Shown in pieces: positions 12,901 through 22,600 of a stretch of DNA of 64,000 bases. The first letter of the stretch is position 1. Each line of letters opens with the position of its first letter. The DNA lies in the NCBI GenBank assembly GCA_947568835.1, contig OX387607.1, forward strand, positions 14,027,701 through 14,091,700, given 5' to 3'. Source of the DNA: Protonemura montana. Taxonomy: Eukaryota; Arthropoda; Insecta; Plecoptera; Nemouridae. The notes beneath the pieces are model-generated. The model worked only from the letters and a program-made list of their open reading frames with translations. It searched no databases and was not told the DNA's origin. The position numbers were made by a program, and so were the translations under genes.

Positions 12901-15900
12901 CCAACTGCATTTCCCCGGCAAGCTCCCAGGGAGGCGTGTACTCGGTAAGAGACAGCACGGTCGCTTGGTCGCCAATGACCTGACCGTGCCTTGTTTACCA
13001 CTTGCACAACTCCAACATCTTGAGTCAGTTGCTTTACCTCAGTAAAACTCTCCAGCAATGAGGTATTCTTGTTGACTTTGCATATTTCCACTCATATATT
13101 TTGAACAGCTCGGTGGTGTAGCGAGCGAGTGTACGTCTTGCCTTCAGAAGGTCCCAGGTTTGATCTTGATAACTGGATATCCTATTTTCCGTAATATCCA
13201 CAACCACTCCAGGCAAATGTTGGGAGATAAAGCTGAAACACAGTCCTTAACTAATTCCTATCATCTCTTGACTGGCCTTGCCCTGCTTAAGAGTAAGAGA
13301 GGCTTTCCAAACCCTAACATGCAAAAAAAAACCACAAACAAAAAACACGAAAGAGTCTTGCAAAAGTCGTGGCGCATGCAACAGTGTTAATAAAAAGGAC
13401 CCATTTACGCAGGATGTAGTATGCTTTACAATGCTCTACCAAAAGAGCTGCAGATTTAAGAAGATATGCAATTTAAAAAACGACTGAAAGTTTTTCTAAT
13501 TGAAAATTGCTTTTATACCTTAGACGAATTTTATAACTTTGAAAAATGATGTGTTCGCATGCTGGATTTGAAACTGTAAATTCGCAATTGCACGCAATAG
13601 CAATAAACTGTTTGAAGTCGCAGGTTAACTCTGAAGATTTTCAGGATTCAATCTTTGACTAGATTAGGATATTGTTAACACTTGTTTGGCTACTGTTCTT
13701 GTTTTGTTTAACGGCGCATATCGGCACCTTACCTATTTACTGTTTGGTATTGCAGACCGAGCTGCTAGAGACCTTTGGTTTGAACATTCATCGCATCGAC
13801 AAGGACGTGCAGCGCTGCGATCGGAACTACTGCTACTTCACGACCGAGAACTTAGAGAAACTGCGCAATGTTATGTGCACGTAAGTCAGTTGCGTCTGCG
13901 CAATGCACCACATATTTAACTCTGAGACGGGGTCAATTCTGATGCACAAAGGTGGCGAATTGTTGATCGCACTACGCCGAGGCTCGTCGAAATGTGGAGT
14001 CTTACAACAGAAATTACAACGTATATGCTCATACATCTGAACTGTTTTACAAATTTGTACTATCAAGGTTAGCTAGATCATTATACACTCAATTTGATTT
14101 CTGTATTCCTCTGCTGGAAATGGGCAGAACTCTCAAGCAAACCAATTCGTGAATATCGCCGATCCTGATTTCACAAAGCAATTAAAATAGCTACCGAAAA
14201 GGAAACTGATTTATCATCACTAGTTTCAGACATAGCCAAATATAGTGCTGCCATCTACCTGTACTGGTACCTAGTCAACTTACACTGGAGTGACAATTTT
14301 TCTGTTGACATATGACTTCAAAAAACGAACTATTTTGATTATTTTCATTTTCGTTACGTTTAATTTGATCCGGAACACATACCTTGAGCAATCTGTTCCT
14401 AAAACTGATACTAAACTGAATTAGCACTTGAAGGCTCAGACTGTCCATGCCCTACAATTCCTTAAAATTCTCTGGAAATCTCTGCATCCAGATACGTATG
14501 GGAGCACCTGGACATCGGCTACATGCAGGGAATGTGTGACCTTGTGGCACCCCTGCTGGTGATCCTTGACGACGAGGGGACGACTTACTCGTGTTTCTGT
14601 CAGCTCATGGAACGGATGGGTTCAAACTTCCCCAACGGTGGCGCCATGGACAACCACTTCGCAAACCTCAGGCAAGAACCGCGATGTTGAATGTGCGATA
14701 AACTAGAATCTGTAAATAACAACAATTATTTGTTTCGCAATCTTGCAAAATATGATGTGCTTTATTTATTTTGAACGTAGGTACAGCTCCGAAAAAAAAA
14801 TGAATCAAGGTCATATTTTGGAGCCAATTTACGCGTTTGAGAAAAATTTTGAAACAATTTAAAGCTAACTCGGGCTCATAATTTAATGACAAGAATTTTT
14901 CTGAAATATTTCGTTTGTTCTCTTAAACCACTCGACGAATTTTATATTGAGGTTCTTGCGAGGAAAAGTTTGGGACTCTAGCATTCTTGAAAATCAGATA
15001 AGGGCCCAGTATAAGGGGGCTCTATTATAATTTAAAAAAAAGTGAAAAAGGGACACCTGTCATTTGTGGAGTCTGTGTACTTTCCAAGTACTGAAGCAAA
15101 ATAGGGACGCTTTACGCTTCTGCCCACAGCTACGCCATTGTTTCTTATGGTGCTCAAAGAAATCGAGAAAATTGTGCAAAAGGTTTAACTTCCCAGTCGC
15201 ATATATTGCTTCTTGATATGTGCTAATTTCTAAAAACCATCCTGCCATTTTGTTTAGGCTCAAGGTTTATTAGGGCTTTGGTTGATCTTCCTACTGAATG
15301 AACGATTGTGCTTCTGTCTCCATCACCTCGCTAGCTTCCTTAAACTTTCCTGACCAAATGAAGGTATGTAGTTGTGAGTGCAAGGCATTGAAGACCAAGC
15401 GATTGCTGTGTTCCAGGTCTCTGATCCAGATTCTCGACGGCGAGATGTACGAACTAATGCACCAGAACGGTGACTACACTCACTTCTATTTCTGCTATCG
15501 CTGGTTCCTGCTAGACTTCAAGCGAGGTAATCGAAACTGATGATAAAATCATAGGCAGTCAGGCTAAATTAAGAGGCGCACGTTTCCCTAAACAAATTAT
15601 ACTGCACGTAAAAAAGTTATGCCGTTTAGTTTATCGGATTCCTTGAGAGAAACGTTTACTACGAGTGTTTACTACGCACAAGATATCTTTTGTAAGTAAG
15701 TTATGTTTGTTTGCCAACAACCCGCTGCTTCGAATTTTATGAAACGTGCAGGGAGATAAAAATTAAAACAAGGCGTTTGAGTTTGAATAAAAACAAGCTT
15801 TAGCTCTGCACAAAACCCAAGGATTGATCGTTGGTGACACAAAATAATACTTACAAATAATATATATATATCTTGTTTTAAAAACAAATGACTATATGCG

Positions 15901-17274
15901 TTTCCTAGCCCAAAATATTCATAAATCGCATAGATTAAATTTCCTAAGAATATTTTTTTGGGTGGGTAGCTACACCCACCAAATCCCCTTTTCTTCGACC
16001 GCCCTTTACCATAATCTTTTTCTATCTTTGCCCTGACACCAAAATATATCACCAGCCACCACTGAATGCACGTGTGTTATACATAAAGGAAACGGCGCTA
16101 ACCTAAGCTATGTCTGGTCCGTGCAGAACTTCTGTACGACGACGTCTTCAGCACCTGGGAGACCATCTGGGCGGCAAAGCACGTGGCATCCAGCCACTTT
16201 GTCCTCTTCATTGCGCTCGCCTTGGTCGAAACATACCGCGAGATTATCCTCAACAACAGCATGGACTTCACCGACATCATCAAGTTCTTTAATGGTAAGC
16301 ACACATTTTTAATCCTCGTGTTAGTAGGTAATTCAAAATGTAGGAGTCAAGTTTTTTTTTTATATAGAGTTTTATCAATAGAAAATTGTGATACGAGCAA
16401 AATCCCATAGATTGAAGATATACACTGAACATTTCACCTGACAAATACCTAACTTGTTTCTTTAAAATTATTCACTTCAAAGTAATCTAAAAAACGATTG
16501 TTCCTTGTAAGCTAGCTATGATATAGTTTTGTCCCAGGAGAACTTGCAATAAATCGCTTTGAAGACAAATCCGACAATCCACCCAAAACAGGTCCAAATA
16601 AATCGACCAGTTTCCAAATATTTCAAAGCCTAATTTCAAAAATCAAGTTTTCCTCTCAAACCAGAGCTCAAACCGTTAAGTTAGTAGATATTTCAAATGA
16701 AATGGATTCACTTTAAACCCTAAAAGAATAATAACTATCCAAGTCGTTCCAAGATTTTCTTGGTCATAACCAATGGCACAGTATTACATCTATTGTAATT
16801 CTGCCTACTCGTGGTACGAGATACCAACTGGGTGCTTAGATCCATATTCTTGCTTTCAAGTTACACATATTTACGCCATTGCAGCTCTTAAATCAATAAA
16901 GTCTAGTCTTTGAGCGATGATACAACATCAAAACCCCATCTAAGACTTGGTTAGATAACCAACTTTGGAAAAAATGGCTGACTAGAGCTTCGAACGGATC
17001 ATGGTGGTTAAAAAAAACGAATCAGTGCCAAAAAACTAATGCAATTGACAAAAGTTGCAGCTATTTGCAAAAAAAGTGTCCTCTATACATTGCTAGACAA
17101 GGCTAGAGAATGGCACCACCACAAGAATTCTGCAAATCCTTGTTAAATCCTTGTTAAATCCTTGTTAAATCTGGTTATCTAACAGAAATGGCCGAGCGAC
17201 ACGAAGCCAAAGCCATATTGACGCTTTCTCGAGAGCTCGTTCTGCAACTCCAGACGCTGATTGAGAACAAGTAG
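175..17274 (+). CDS. SGSM1/2-type small G protein signaling modulator (RUN-TBC RabGAP), 5' partial
   Basis: Seventeen exons: 175-242, 820-962, 2497-2637, 3840-3964, 6970-7199, 8266-8391, 9205-9472, 10368-10638, 11070-11312, 11614-11874, 12332-12485, 12832-12944, 13756-13880, 14492-14671, 15417-15526, 16127-16294, 17186-17274. Phases join without a break and give 937 residues ending in LIENK and TAG, the usual SGSM end. Hallmarks seen: KYYEKDAL and [16 protein letters not shown] (RUN), [20 protein letters not shown] and [19 protein letters not shown] (Rab-binding region), [20 protein letters not shown], and a TBC domain with IDKDVQR and YMQ fingers. Known for the family: cytosolic/endosomal RabGAPs; the vertebrate RUTBC1/2 proteins bind Rab9 and act on Rab32/33 or Rab36. 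The start and the first part of the protein (very roughly 190 residues by comparison with SGSM1) lie left of the window. SGSM1 versus SGSM2 cannot be assigned for a single invertebrate homologue. All introns are GT-AG except one GC-AG (14672-15416). A possible poly(A) signal AATAAA lies at 18957, weakly supported because it is 1.7 kb beyond the stop. Confidence 0.96.
345..605 (-). repeat. 5S-headed SINE family, reverse copy (body and tail only)
   Basis: Read on the minus strand this follows the family body: GAGGAATC, TTGTACCGTCCTTC, TTAAGCCGGTGG, CTTGGTG, and the tail CAGTGCGTCGTAAAA near 358. It lies in the intron between 242 and 820, lacks the 5S head and is diverged. Other copies: 4598-4860, 7726-8069, 33966-34304, 34305-34460, 51541-52078. 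Confidence 0.75.
1419..1438 (+). repeat. G20 homopolymer
   Basis: Twenty consecutive G in an SGSM intron, followed by ATT and T runs. Similar tracts occur at 6010-6029 (C20) and 26851-26868 (G18). The length may be unreliable in an assembly. Confidence 0.9.
2251..2491 (+). repeat. (CCTTG)n pentamer microsatellite
   Basis: About 40 copies of a CCTTG unit with scattered C/T changes. The array abuts the splice acceptor of the SGSM exon at 2497 and supplies its pyrimidine tract. A pentamer without stop codons leaves all three forward frames open, so the Leu-Pro-Cys-Ala-Leu ORFs here are artefacts. Confidence 0.95.
4598..4860 (+). repeat. 5S-headed SINE family, forward copy (body and tail)
   Basis: Begins near CAACCTCTCGACAGCA and carries GTTGTACCGTCCTTCGGAAG, the CTCCTCCCTTCT segment, a CATTCACCGA segment and the tail AAAACAGTGCGTCGTCAAAC. 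The 5S-derived head is missing. It sits in the intron before the exon at 6970. Confidence 0.8.
4978..5000 (+). repeat. (TGG)n microsatellite
   Basis: About seven to eight TGG units in an SGSM intron. Confidence 0.85.
6010..6029 (+). repeat. C20 homopolymer
   Basis: Twenty consecutive C in the intron 3965-6969 of the SGSM gene. Confidence 0.9.
6590..6845 (-). repeat. Dispersed repeat with hammerhead-like segment, copy 1
   Basis: Aligns by eye with 30890-31155 and 48655-48800. Shared landmarks are a GGTGACATTTCTCCGATAAC block, CGCAACTTGT, a TGAATGCTAAGTGAAAACAA block and, at the right, the CTAGTTTT/AAAACTAG segment also seen near 39020 and 48690. The hairpin segment is decayed in this copy. 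Confidence 0.6.
7713..8082 (+). mobile_element. 5S-headed SINE, 5'-truncated, with a 13-bp target-site duplication
   Basis: The element occupies 7726-8069 and is flanked by identical copies of ATATTCATTTTAT at 7713-7725 and 8070-8082. It starts within the segment that follows the 5S head (CTGTTCGGGTGAGAGGTTGG), runs through the family body and CAGTGCGTCGTTAAACACCA, and ends in an (AAT)n tail. A direct duplication, a simple-repeat tail and 5' truncation are what LINE-driven target-primed insertion leaves. Confidence 0.88.
9092..9177 (+). repeat. 5S rRNA-derived SINE head fragment
   Basis: AGTTAAGCAACACTGCGCTG followed by GGATGGGTGACC matches the 3' half of 5S rRNA, including the internal-promoter box C. 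The rest is not 5S-like, so this is a SINE head, not a 5S gene. It ends 28 bases before the SGSM exon at 9205. Confidence 0.8.
9608..9642 (-). repeat. SINE tail fragment
   Basis: TTTAACGACGCACTCTTTTG is the reverse of the family tail (CAGTGCGTCGTTAAA); no body follows. Confidence 0.55.
9999..10284 (+). repeat. Dispersed ~285-bp repeat, copy A
   Basis: Aligns end to end with 50141-50429 in the same orientation, at roughly three quarters identity by eye (shared: TGTCTGAAAACTT, ACCGAAGGCG, AGTGACTCAGCA, TTTTCACGTT). The flanks do not match. It ends 83 bp before the SGSM exon at 10368. I recognise no terminal repeats, tail or target duplication. Confidence 0.75.
11614..12944 (+). other. Acidic, low-conservation linker of the SGSM-like protein before the TBC core (exons 11614-11874, 12332-12485, 12832-12944)
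   Basis: Three exons in continuous frame encode a Glu/Asp/Ser-rich stretch (for example [13 protein letters not shown]) ending GGVYS just before TELLE of the TBC core. Vertebrate SGSM proteins also carry an acidic variable insertion within the split TBC region at this place, but the residues are not alignable by eye. The frame is held by exon phases 0-1-0 and by good donors (GTGAGC, GTGAGG, GTAAGA). No domain is recognisable; probably disordered. Confidence 0.85.
13100..13165 (+). repeat. tRNA-like SINE head relic
   Basis: GCTCGGTGGTGTAGCGAGCG resembles a tRNA D-arm/A box, and 30 bases on CCCAGGTTTGATCTT resembles a B box. The sequence cannot fold as an intact tRNA, so a degenerate tRNA-derived SINE head is likelier. 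Confidence 0.4.
13756..17274 (+). other. TBC (RabGAP) catalytic core of the SGSM-like protein (exons 13756-13880 to 17186-17274)
   Basis: Five exons encode the C-terminal TBC core. The arginine finger motif IxxDxxR is intact as IDKDVQR, with the Arg codon at 13813-13815. The glutamine finger YxQ is intact as YMQ, with the Gln codon at 14526-14528. Downstream come [29 protein letters not shown] and [11 protein letters not shown], all typical of SGSM. Intact fingers imply an active RabGAP; the target Rab is not deducible here. The earlier part of the split TBC region lies in exons 10368-11312 (YLLGHHLFG). Confidence 0.93.
17134..17170 (+). repeat. 11-bp tandem repeat (AATCCTTGTTA), about 3.3 copies
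   Basis: Three units end 15 bases before the acceptor of the last SGSM exon (17186). Confidence 0.85.
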
Positions 17275-17399
17275 GTGCGGCTTTGAAAATTGGTGCCACC
17301 AGCATAACGTTGGTGAAACCAGTCTGTTGGTGTACGAATACCGTTGGTGTCAGCAGAACTGGTCGTACTGGTCGCGATGCCTTCGGTACCTGGTAACGG

Positions 17400-17470
17400 T
17401 TGGTGCCAAAACAGGAATCGAACCAGGTAACTGATGTTCTAGCACTCATTGTAGCTGCCAATTATCTGTA
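17400..17470 (-). repeat. tRNA-derived SINE head, minus strand
   Basis: On the minus strand, TGGCAGCTACAATGAGTGCT resembles an A box and CTGGTTCGATTCCTG a B box, ending GGCACCA. Cloverleaf pairing is incomplete and no flanking duplication is evident. Confidence 0.45.
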
Positions 17471-19255
17471 CCTATACATTTAAACTGATTCTTATATTTT
17501 TGTGAAACAACAAAATCTTTATCCTAAAAAAATGCTTGTCGTTTAAAATTTGTCTGGTACAAAAGATCTTGATGGGTCAAATTTTAACTCCTGTCTAGGT
17601 AAATTAGTATTGATAACCGATTTTGTATTTTTGTTATTCTCCTAATATTTGAGTATTGGAGTGAGCTGTTGCTGCAACGACTTTTTAAAGTAGGTTAGGC
17701 TAGGAGTGAGAAATGAGGTGATAGATATTTATTTACGCCTGAATTTATCAAGATAAAAAGTGAGGTTATGTTTTTGTTGGGTAGCAAACTATTTTTAACA
17801 TTTTGTGAACGGTCAATCACCTTTAAATTGGGTCCTCTTTAATTGACGTGTGTCTGTACCTACTTCAGAGGGAATTTAAGGATCATACCTATTTTAAACT
17901 AAACAAATCTATTTATATTTCAACTTTCAAGAATATATATCATTGTTACATCAAATCTTCCATATTATATTATACGTACGCGAAATATACACACAGATTT
18001 AGTAGAGATATGTACAATATTTTGATTGTTAAATGTGATTCGGATAAATTACCTATGTGATGTTCATACATATATTATAAGTACTCAACAGTACTGTCTT
18101 TCTAGAAAAAATCATAACAATGCTATTCAAATCATATCACTTAAAAAAACCACAATTGATCAGATGTATTTTACCAGATAGAATTGCCGAAAGATGAGAC
18201 GAAATGAGAAGGAAATTTGTTGAAAGTGGCCAAAATCAAATTGTGATTGAAAAAAAAAAAAACTTTAGCCGAAGATGAAATGCTACCGTATGAAGCCAGA
18301 TGGTCATAAATACATGTATATCCTGCTAAAATCCTTAAGAGGACTTTGATTTATATAATATAATATTGAAATGTATTTTACTCTTCTTACCTAACTACCT
18401 CAAACTTGCAGGCTCGAGTTTGATTCTACGTTGGTAACCTTTGAATGTAGTAAGTTTAAAATGTGCTTCGCTAAAACTGGTGCATTAGAAATTCAACCAT
18501 CATTTAATAATATGTCGAGGCATGTATTGGTTTAAAAAATGTATTATTTGCTGAAAAGCTGTTGACGTACCGAAAGAAAACTAGATGTTATGCAGAGTAT
18601 AGATTTGCGTTGTGTTATTCTTAAATTGATTAAAATTCTGTTTTTATTTGCGTAGGTTTCTGAACAGTGCAACAAATTGGCAAACCGTGCAAAGAACCTA
18701 ACACAGTATTTTGGTGTAGCTCTAAAGTGGTAATTGGGCCTGAATTTAGCTGTTATTAGTATTTTAATTCCACATATCGAGCGACGAGCGGCTGCCCTCA
18801 AAGCGTTAAGAAATTGACTAATTTCAACCGATATAAAGACTAAAATATGTTTACCTAGCTCCTCTTTTGCTGCCTTGGATAGCCGGTAGCAACGCTAGCA
18901 GCTCTGTAGATATAGTGCCAGTGGAACTGACATAACTGTGTAAAGATGAGATTTAAATAAAAAAAGTCTTTAAAAGAGCATTGATAATTTTTTGTGAAGT
19001 TTGATTTATTCCTGACCTGAAATTTGAGTTTTTGCAGGCTTACCGTCCCAATTTAGTTGTTTTTACATGCTATTTATTCATCGATAAAATAGGAAAATTT
19101 TTGAGAATGAAAATATCAACAGTGAATAGTATTGTGTATACTATAGCAAATATTTGACCCAGTATTTCCTTAATCCTGAACAAAAATATGCCACCCAGCA
19201 CACCACCCCGTGGTTTGATGAAACATAACGGAACAATATGTTGTGTGAAATAAAA

Positions 19256-19332
19256 ACTATTACTTTTGTTACTATTGTACTATTGCTATTACTATTGTAC
19301 TACTGCTGTTACTATTGTTACTATTTTATTTT
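19256..19332 (+). repeat. Degenerate (TTACTATTG)n simple repeat
   Basis: Repeated TTACTATTGTACTATTGC-type units upstream of the aquaporin start. Confidence 0.8.
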
Positions 19333-19606
19333 ACACACGAGGTATGTTCCGTTTCAGTTTTCAAGATGCTAGGAAATATTTCAAAGCCAAGTTATAAAAA
19401 CTTACTGGCTCTTTAATTTAAAAAAAAATTGAATGTGACATATTCTCACACAATGAACTTTAGTTGTTTTGATCCCACTGCCTATATGTGTCTCGTATGA
19501 ATACGCAATCAAAACGGCAGTGAGCTTCCACCATTTTTTGCTGATTTTGTTTCTTTATCAAGCTTTAACGGATTTTTTTAAGGTTTTCCTCCACTTAACT
19601 TTAGCC

Positions 19607-22600
19607 ATGGACGTAGAAAAAGCTTCCAAACCTTGCGGCACGAAGCGCGCCTGGATACGAGAAACTCTGGGAGAGCTTATTGGAACATTTTTACTTGTAG
19701 TGAGTACCAAAAATCTGTCGTTTTCATCAATGGTACCAATGATATCAATATCAATGGTACCCGTGGTACCACTCGCACTCTTACTAGGAACTTGAGCAGT
19801 ACTCACACATTTTGCTCTTTTGTGTAGTTTATCGGCAACAATTCCGTTGCATACGTCATCTTAAATAAAGATGCGAAAGTGTCGTTCCTTTTCATCATTG
19901 TGGGGTATGGTTTCGCACTTACCATGGGTGTTCTTGTCTGTGGGGGTGCATCAGGTAATTCGTTTTCTGAGCAATTTTAATTTGGATGGGTCTTTGTATC
20001 TATCGAATTTCCTGAAATTTTTAATTACCCGAACAAATCTTAATTTGTGCTTAATCTGACAGGAGGCCATCTCAACCCAGCCGTTACCGTGGCCATGGTC
20101 CTCATCGGAAGATTGAAGTGGTATAAAATGTTCCACTACATAGTCGCACAATATGTGGGGGCTTTCATCGCAGCATGTTTCACATTTATTGTGCATATAG
20201 GTATGTGAAAAATGGTTGCTCTTCTCTGTAGATATTGGTAACAAAAATTTGTATCAATATTTTGTGATGGATCTGGGTGGTACTCACAGTTCTCGGGTGG
20301 TGTAGCTCAATCTCGCTTGGCTATGGGAGAGGTGCCCGTCACCTAGAGATAGTTTAGACACTGCTTGTTTAAACCCAATTGCATTTTATTGTGTGCATAT
20401 TTTCTAGCTACAAATAAATTCATTTAAGTCTAGTGATAATTACAACGAAAACCCGTTAGGAAAGCGAGGAAACGACAAGAGGCATATTTTCTATATACTT
20501 CAACAGATTGTTCATTGAGGAACAGAATCTACTCACTCAGTACAAATGGTATCTTCTTTACACGGATTCTAATAACGCACGGTTGTACAGATTTGACTGG
20601 ACGGACAAGTAGGTAAATAGCCAGAGCCACGCCCGACATGTGCGTTTTAGGCCAATGCCTCGCTTGCCTTGTTGGCATTGTGCCCATAGTCAGCAAGTCC
20701 AAAATCCATTACTTCGGTTGCTATCGCCAGCGCACGCTCGACAAATTATTTGGTTGTCATCAATACGATATTTACCTAAAATGCACATTTTACCTAAAAA
20801 TACCGAAAACGAAAAGGCAACATGACGCGAGTGTGTTATGCGTCACAATATTAGCAAAATGTTAGCAGATATTGGCAACAAGTCCTTGCGATACAAACCT
20901 TATTGTGATTTTTAGACTCAAATTTACTTTATCTAACCATGTATCACTTATTTCGAAAACTGGGTTTTTAATGCTAAATTTTCGGATTTTTTGTTTGTTT
21001 TTACTTAGCATTGAAAACCCAAGTTTATTTTTTTTCATCTACACTCTACAATCGTTAATCCTCAAAATTATTTCGGTATAACTTTAATCAGTGGCCTTCG
21101 AATTCACAAGAGAAAGAAATATGTGATGTGGAGATACTTTGTTTGATTGCTTACTAAGCAAACAAGTAGGTACCAACTAAAAAACAGAGAAAGCATTAAT
21201 AATAACACAGTTTCAGAATATTTTATTTGAAACCCTCGTTTTGTCGCGTTTTTGTATCAGCACTAGTTCGACCCTCCAAAGAAGTAATCCATTTGTTGAT
21301 TTTGAAATTATCTTAAAGATGTCACCTGCAAATGTTAGATTTCAAGATAAGTCATCCTTCAAAAACGTAATCTCCAGTCTCTAGTATTTGGGCTCTCTTC
21401 ACCCGCGCGGAAATCTGGCGTTATTTTTGGGCCGAGTTTCGGGCGACCATTGTGTCTTCCGGTTTACAGACGTGCTGAAAGTGTTTGACGGCGCAAAACG
21501 AACCTCCAGCTCTGCCGGCATCTTCGTGTCATTCCCAAACCCTTCCGTGACCTTTATCGGCGCGCTGGTGGACCAGGTAAGCGTCTCTCTAGTTTCACAG
21601 TTCCTATAAGATTGCTGTGGGAGAATGCTACGTCAACAGCGCTAGTGCTAAACATTCTACCAATCACGTCCATCACGCAGTAACGGCTCTAGATGGCGCT
21701 TGCGGAATGAACTACAGTGAAATAAGTACGACTCAAAGTATCGACACTTCATGTTTATCAATCGTTTAGGTGAGAATTAATTAAGATTTTTTGAGTGTAA
21801 ACCAGTCTCAAATGCGAGTAATCTGCTAGAAATAAAAATATAATATCCACCTCTAGGAGACGATAATTTTTGTCCGAACAATCATAAATTGGTCATTTTA
21901 GCGAAGACAGTTTAGCGCGCTTAGACTCTAACTACCTATAGACTCAATGGAGTGGGAGCTTACTCAGGTCTATTGGAGTGGGAGCTTACTCAGGTCTATT
22001 GGAGTGGGAGCTTACTCAGGTCTATTGGAGTGGGAGCTTACTCAGGTCTATTGGAGTGGGTGATTACTCAGGTCTATTGGAGTGGGAGCTTACTCAGGTC
22101 TATTGGAGTGGGAGCTTACTCAGGTCTATTGAAGTGGGAGCTTACTCAGGTCTATTGGAGTGGGAGCTTACTCAGGTCTATTGGAGTGGGAGCTGACTCA
22201 GGTCTATTGCAGTGGGTGATTACTCAGGTAATCTGGATTTACTGAATACAACTTATCGGTCAAACCACTTGTCCGATTGCGACGAAACAAAAACTAGGCG
22301 ACTCACCTCACTATAGGCTTTCTAATTAAAAAATGTTATTCAGTTACATGAGTTGTAAAAAAGCCTGTTCAATGTGTTTTTCCGGTGTCTTTCAGAAAAA
22401 AAAGTCTTCGTAGCAGCTGTGGACCCCAAATTTCTTTAATCTGTTAACACTACCAAATTACACTTAAAAAAATTACTCGAGCGAACTATTTTGAAAAGCC
22501 TTCCTTAATAGCTGTATCCTGTGTTGATAGAGATATTTTTTTGCCCAGAAAAATTGAGGTGATACAACACTTTAAAGTAAGATAGACTGTGAATATCACT

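Larger units (their letters stand above)
17275..19606. other. Spacer between the SGSM-like and aquaporin genes
   Basis: 2.3 kb of mostly AT-rich sequence: the SGSM 3' UTR and the aquaporin 5' region. I see a tRNA-like/B-box segment on the minus strand (17400-17470), an AT-rich stretch at 17840-18540, a TACTATTG-type simple repeat (19256-19332) and no coding sequence. CTTTAG directly before CCATGG at 19601-19610 could be an acceptor of a 5' UTR exon. Confidence 0.6.

Noticed and set aside
19469-19606. Upstream in-frame ATG extending the aquaporin by 46 residues
   Set aside because: The extension is hydrophobic and without family precedent; the ATG at 19607 has normal spacing to the first helix and good context.
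20668-20695. CAATGCC/GGCATTG hairpin as a regulatory RNA
   Set aside because: A seven-base stem is too short to claim in a 64-kb window.
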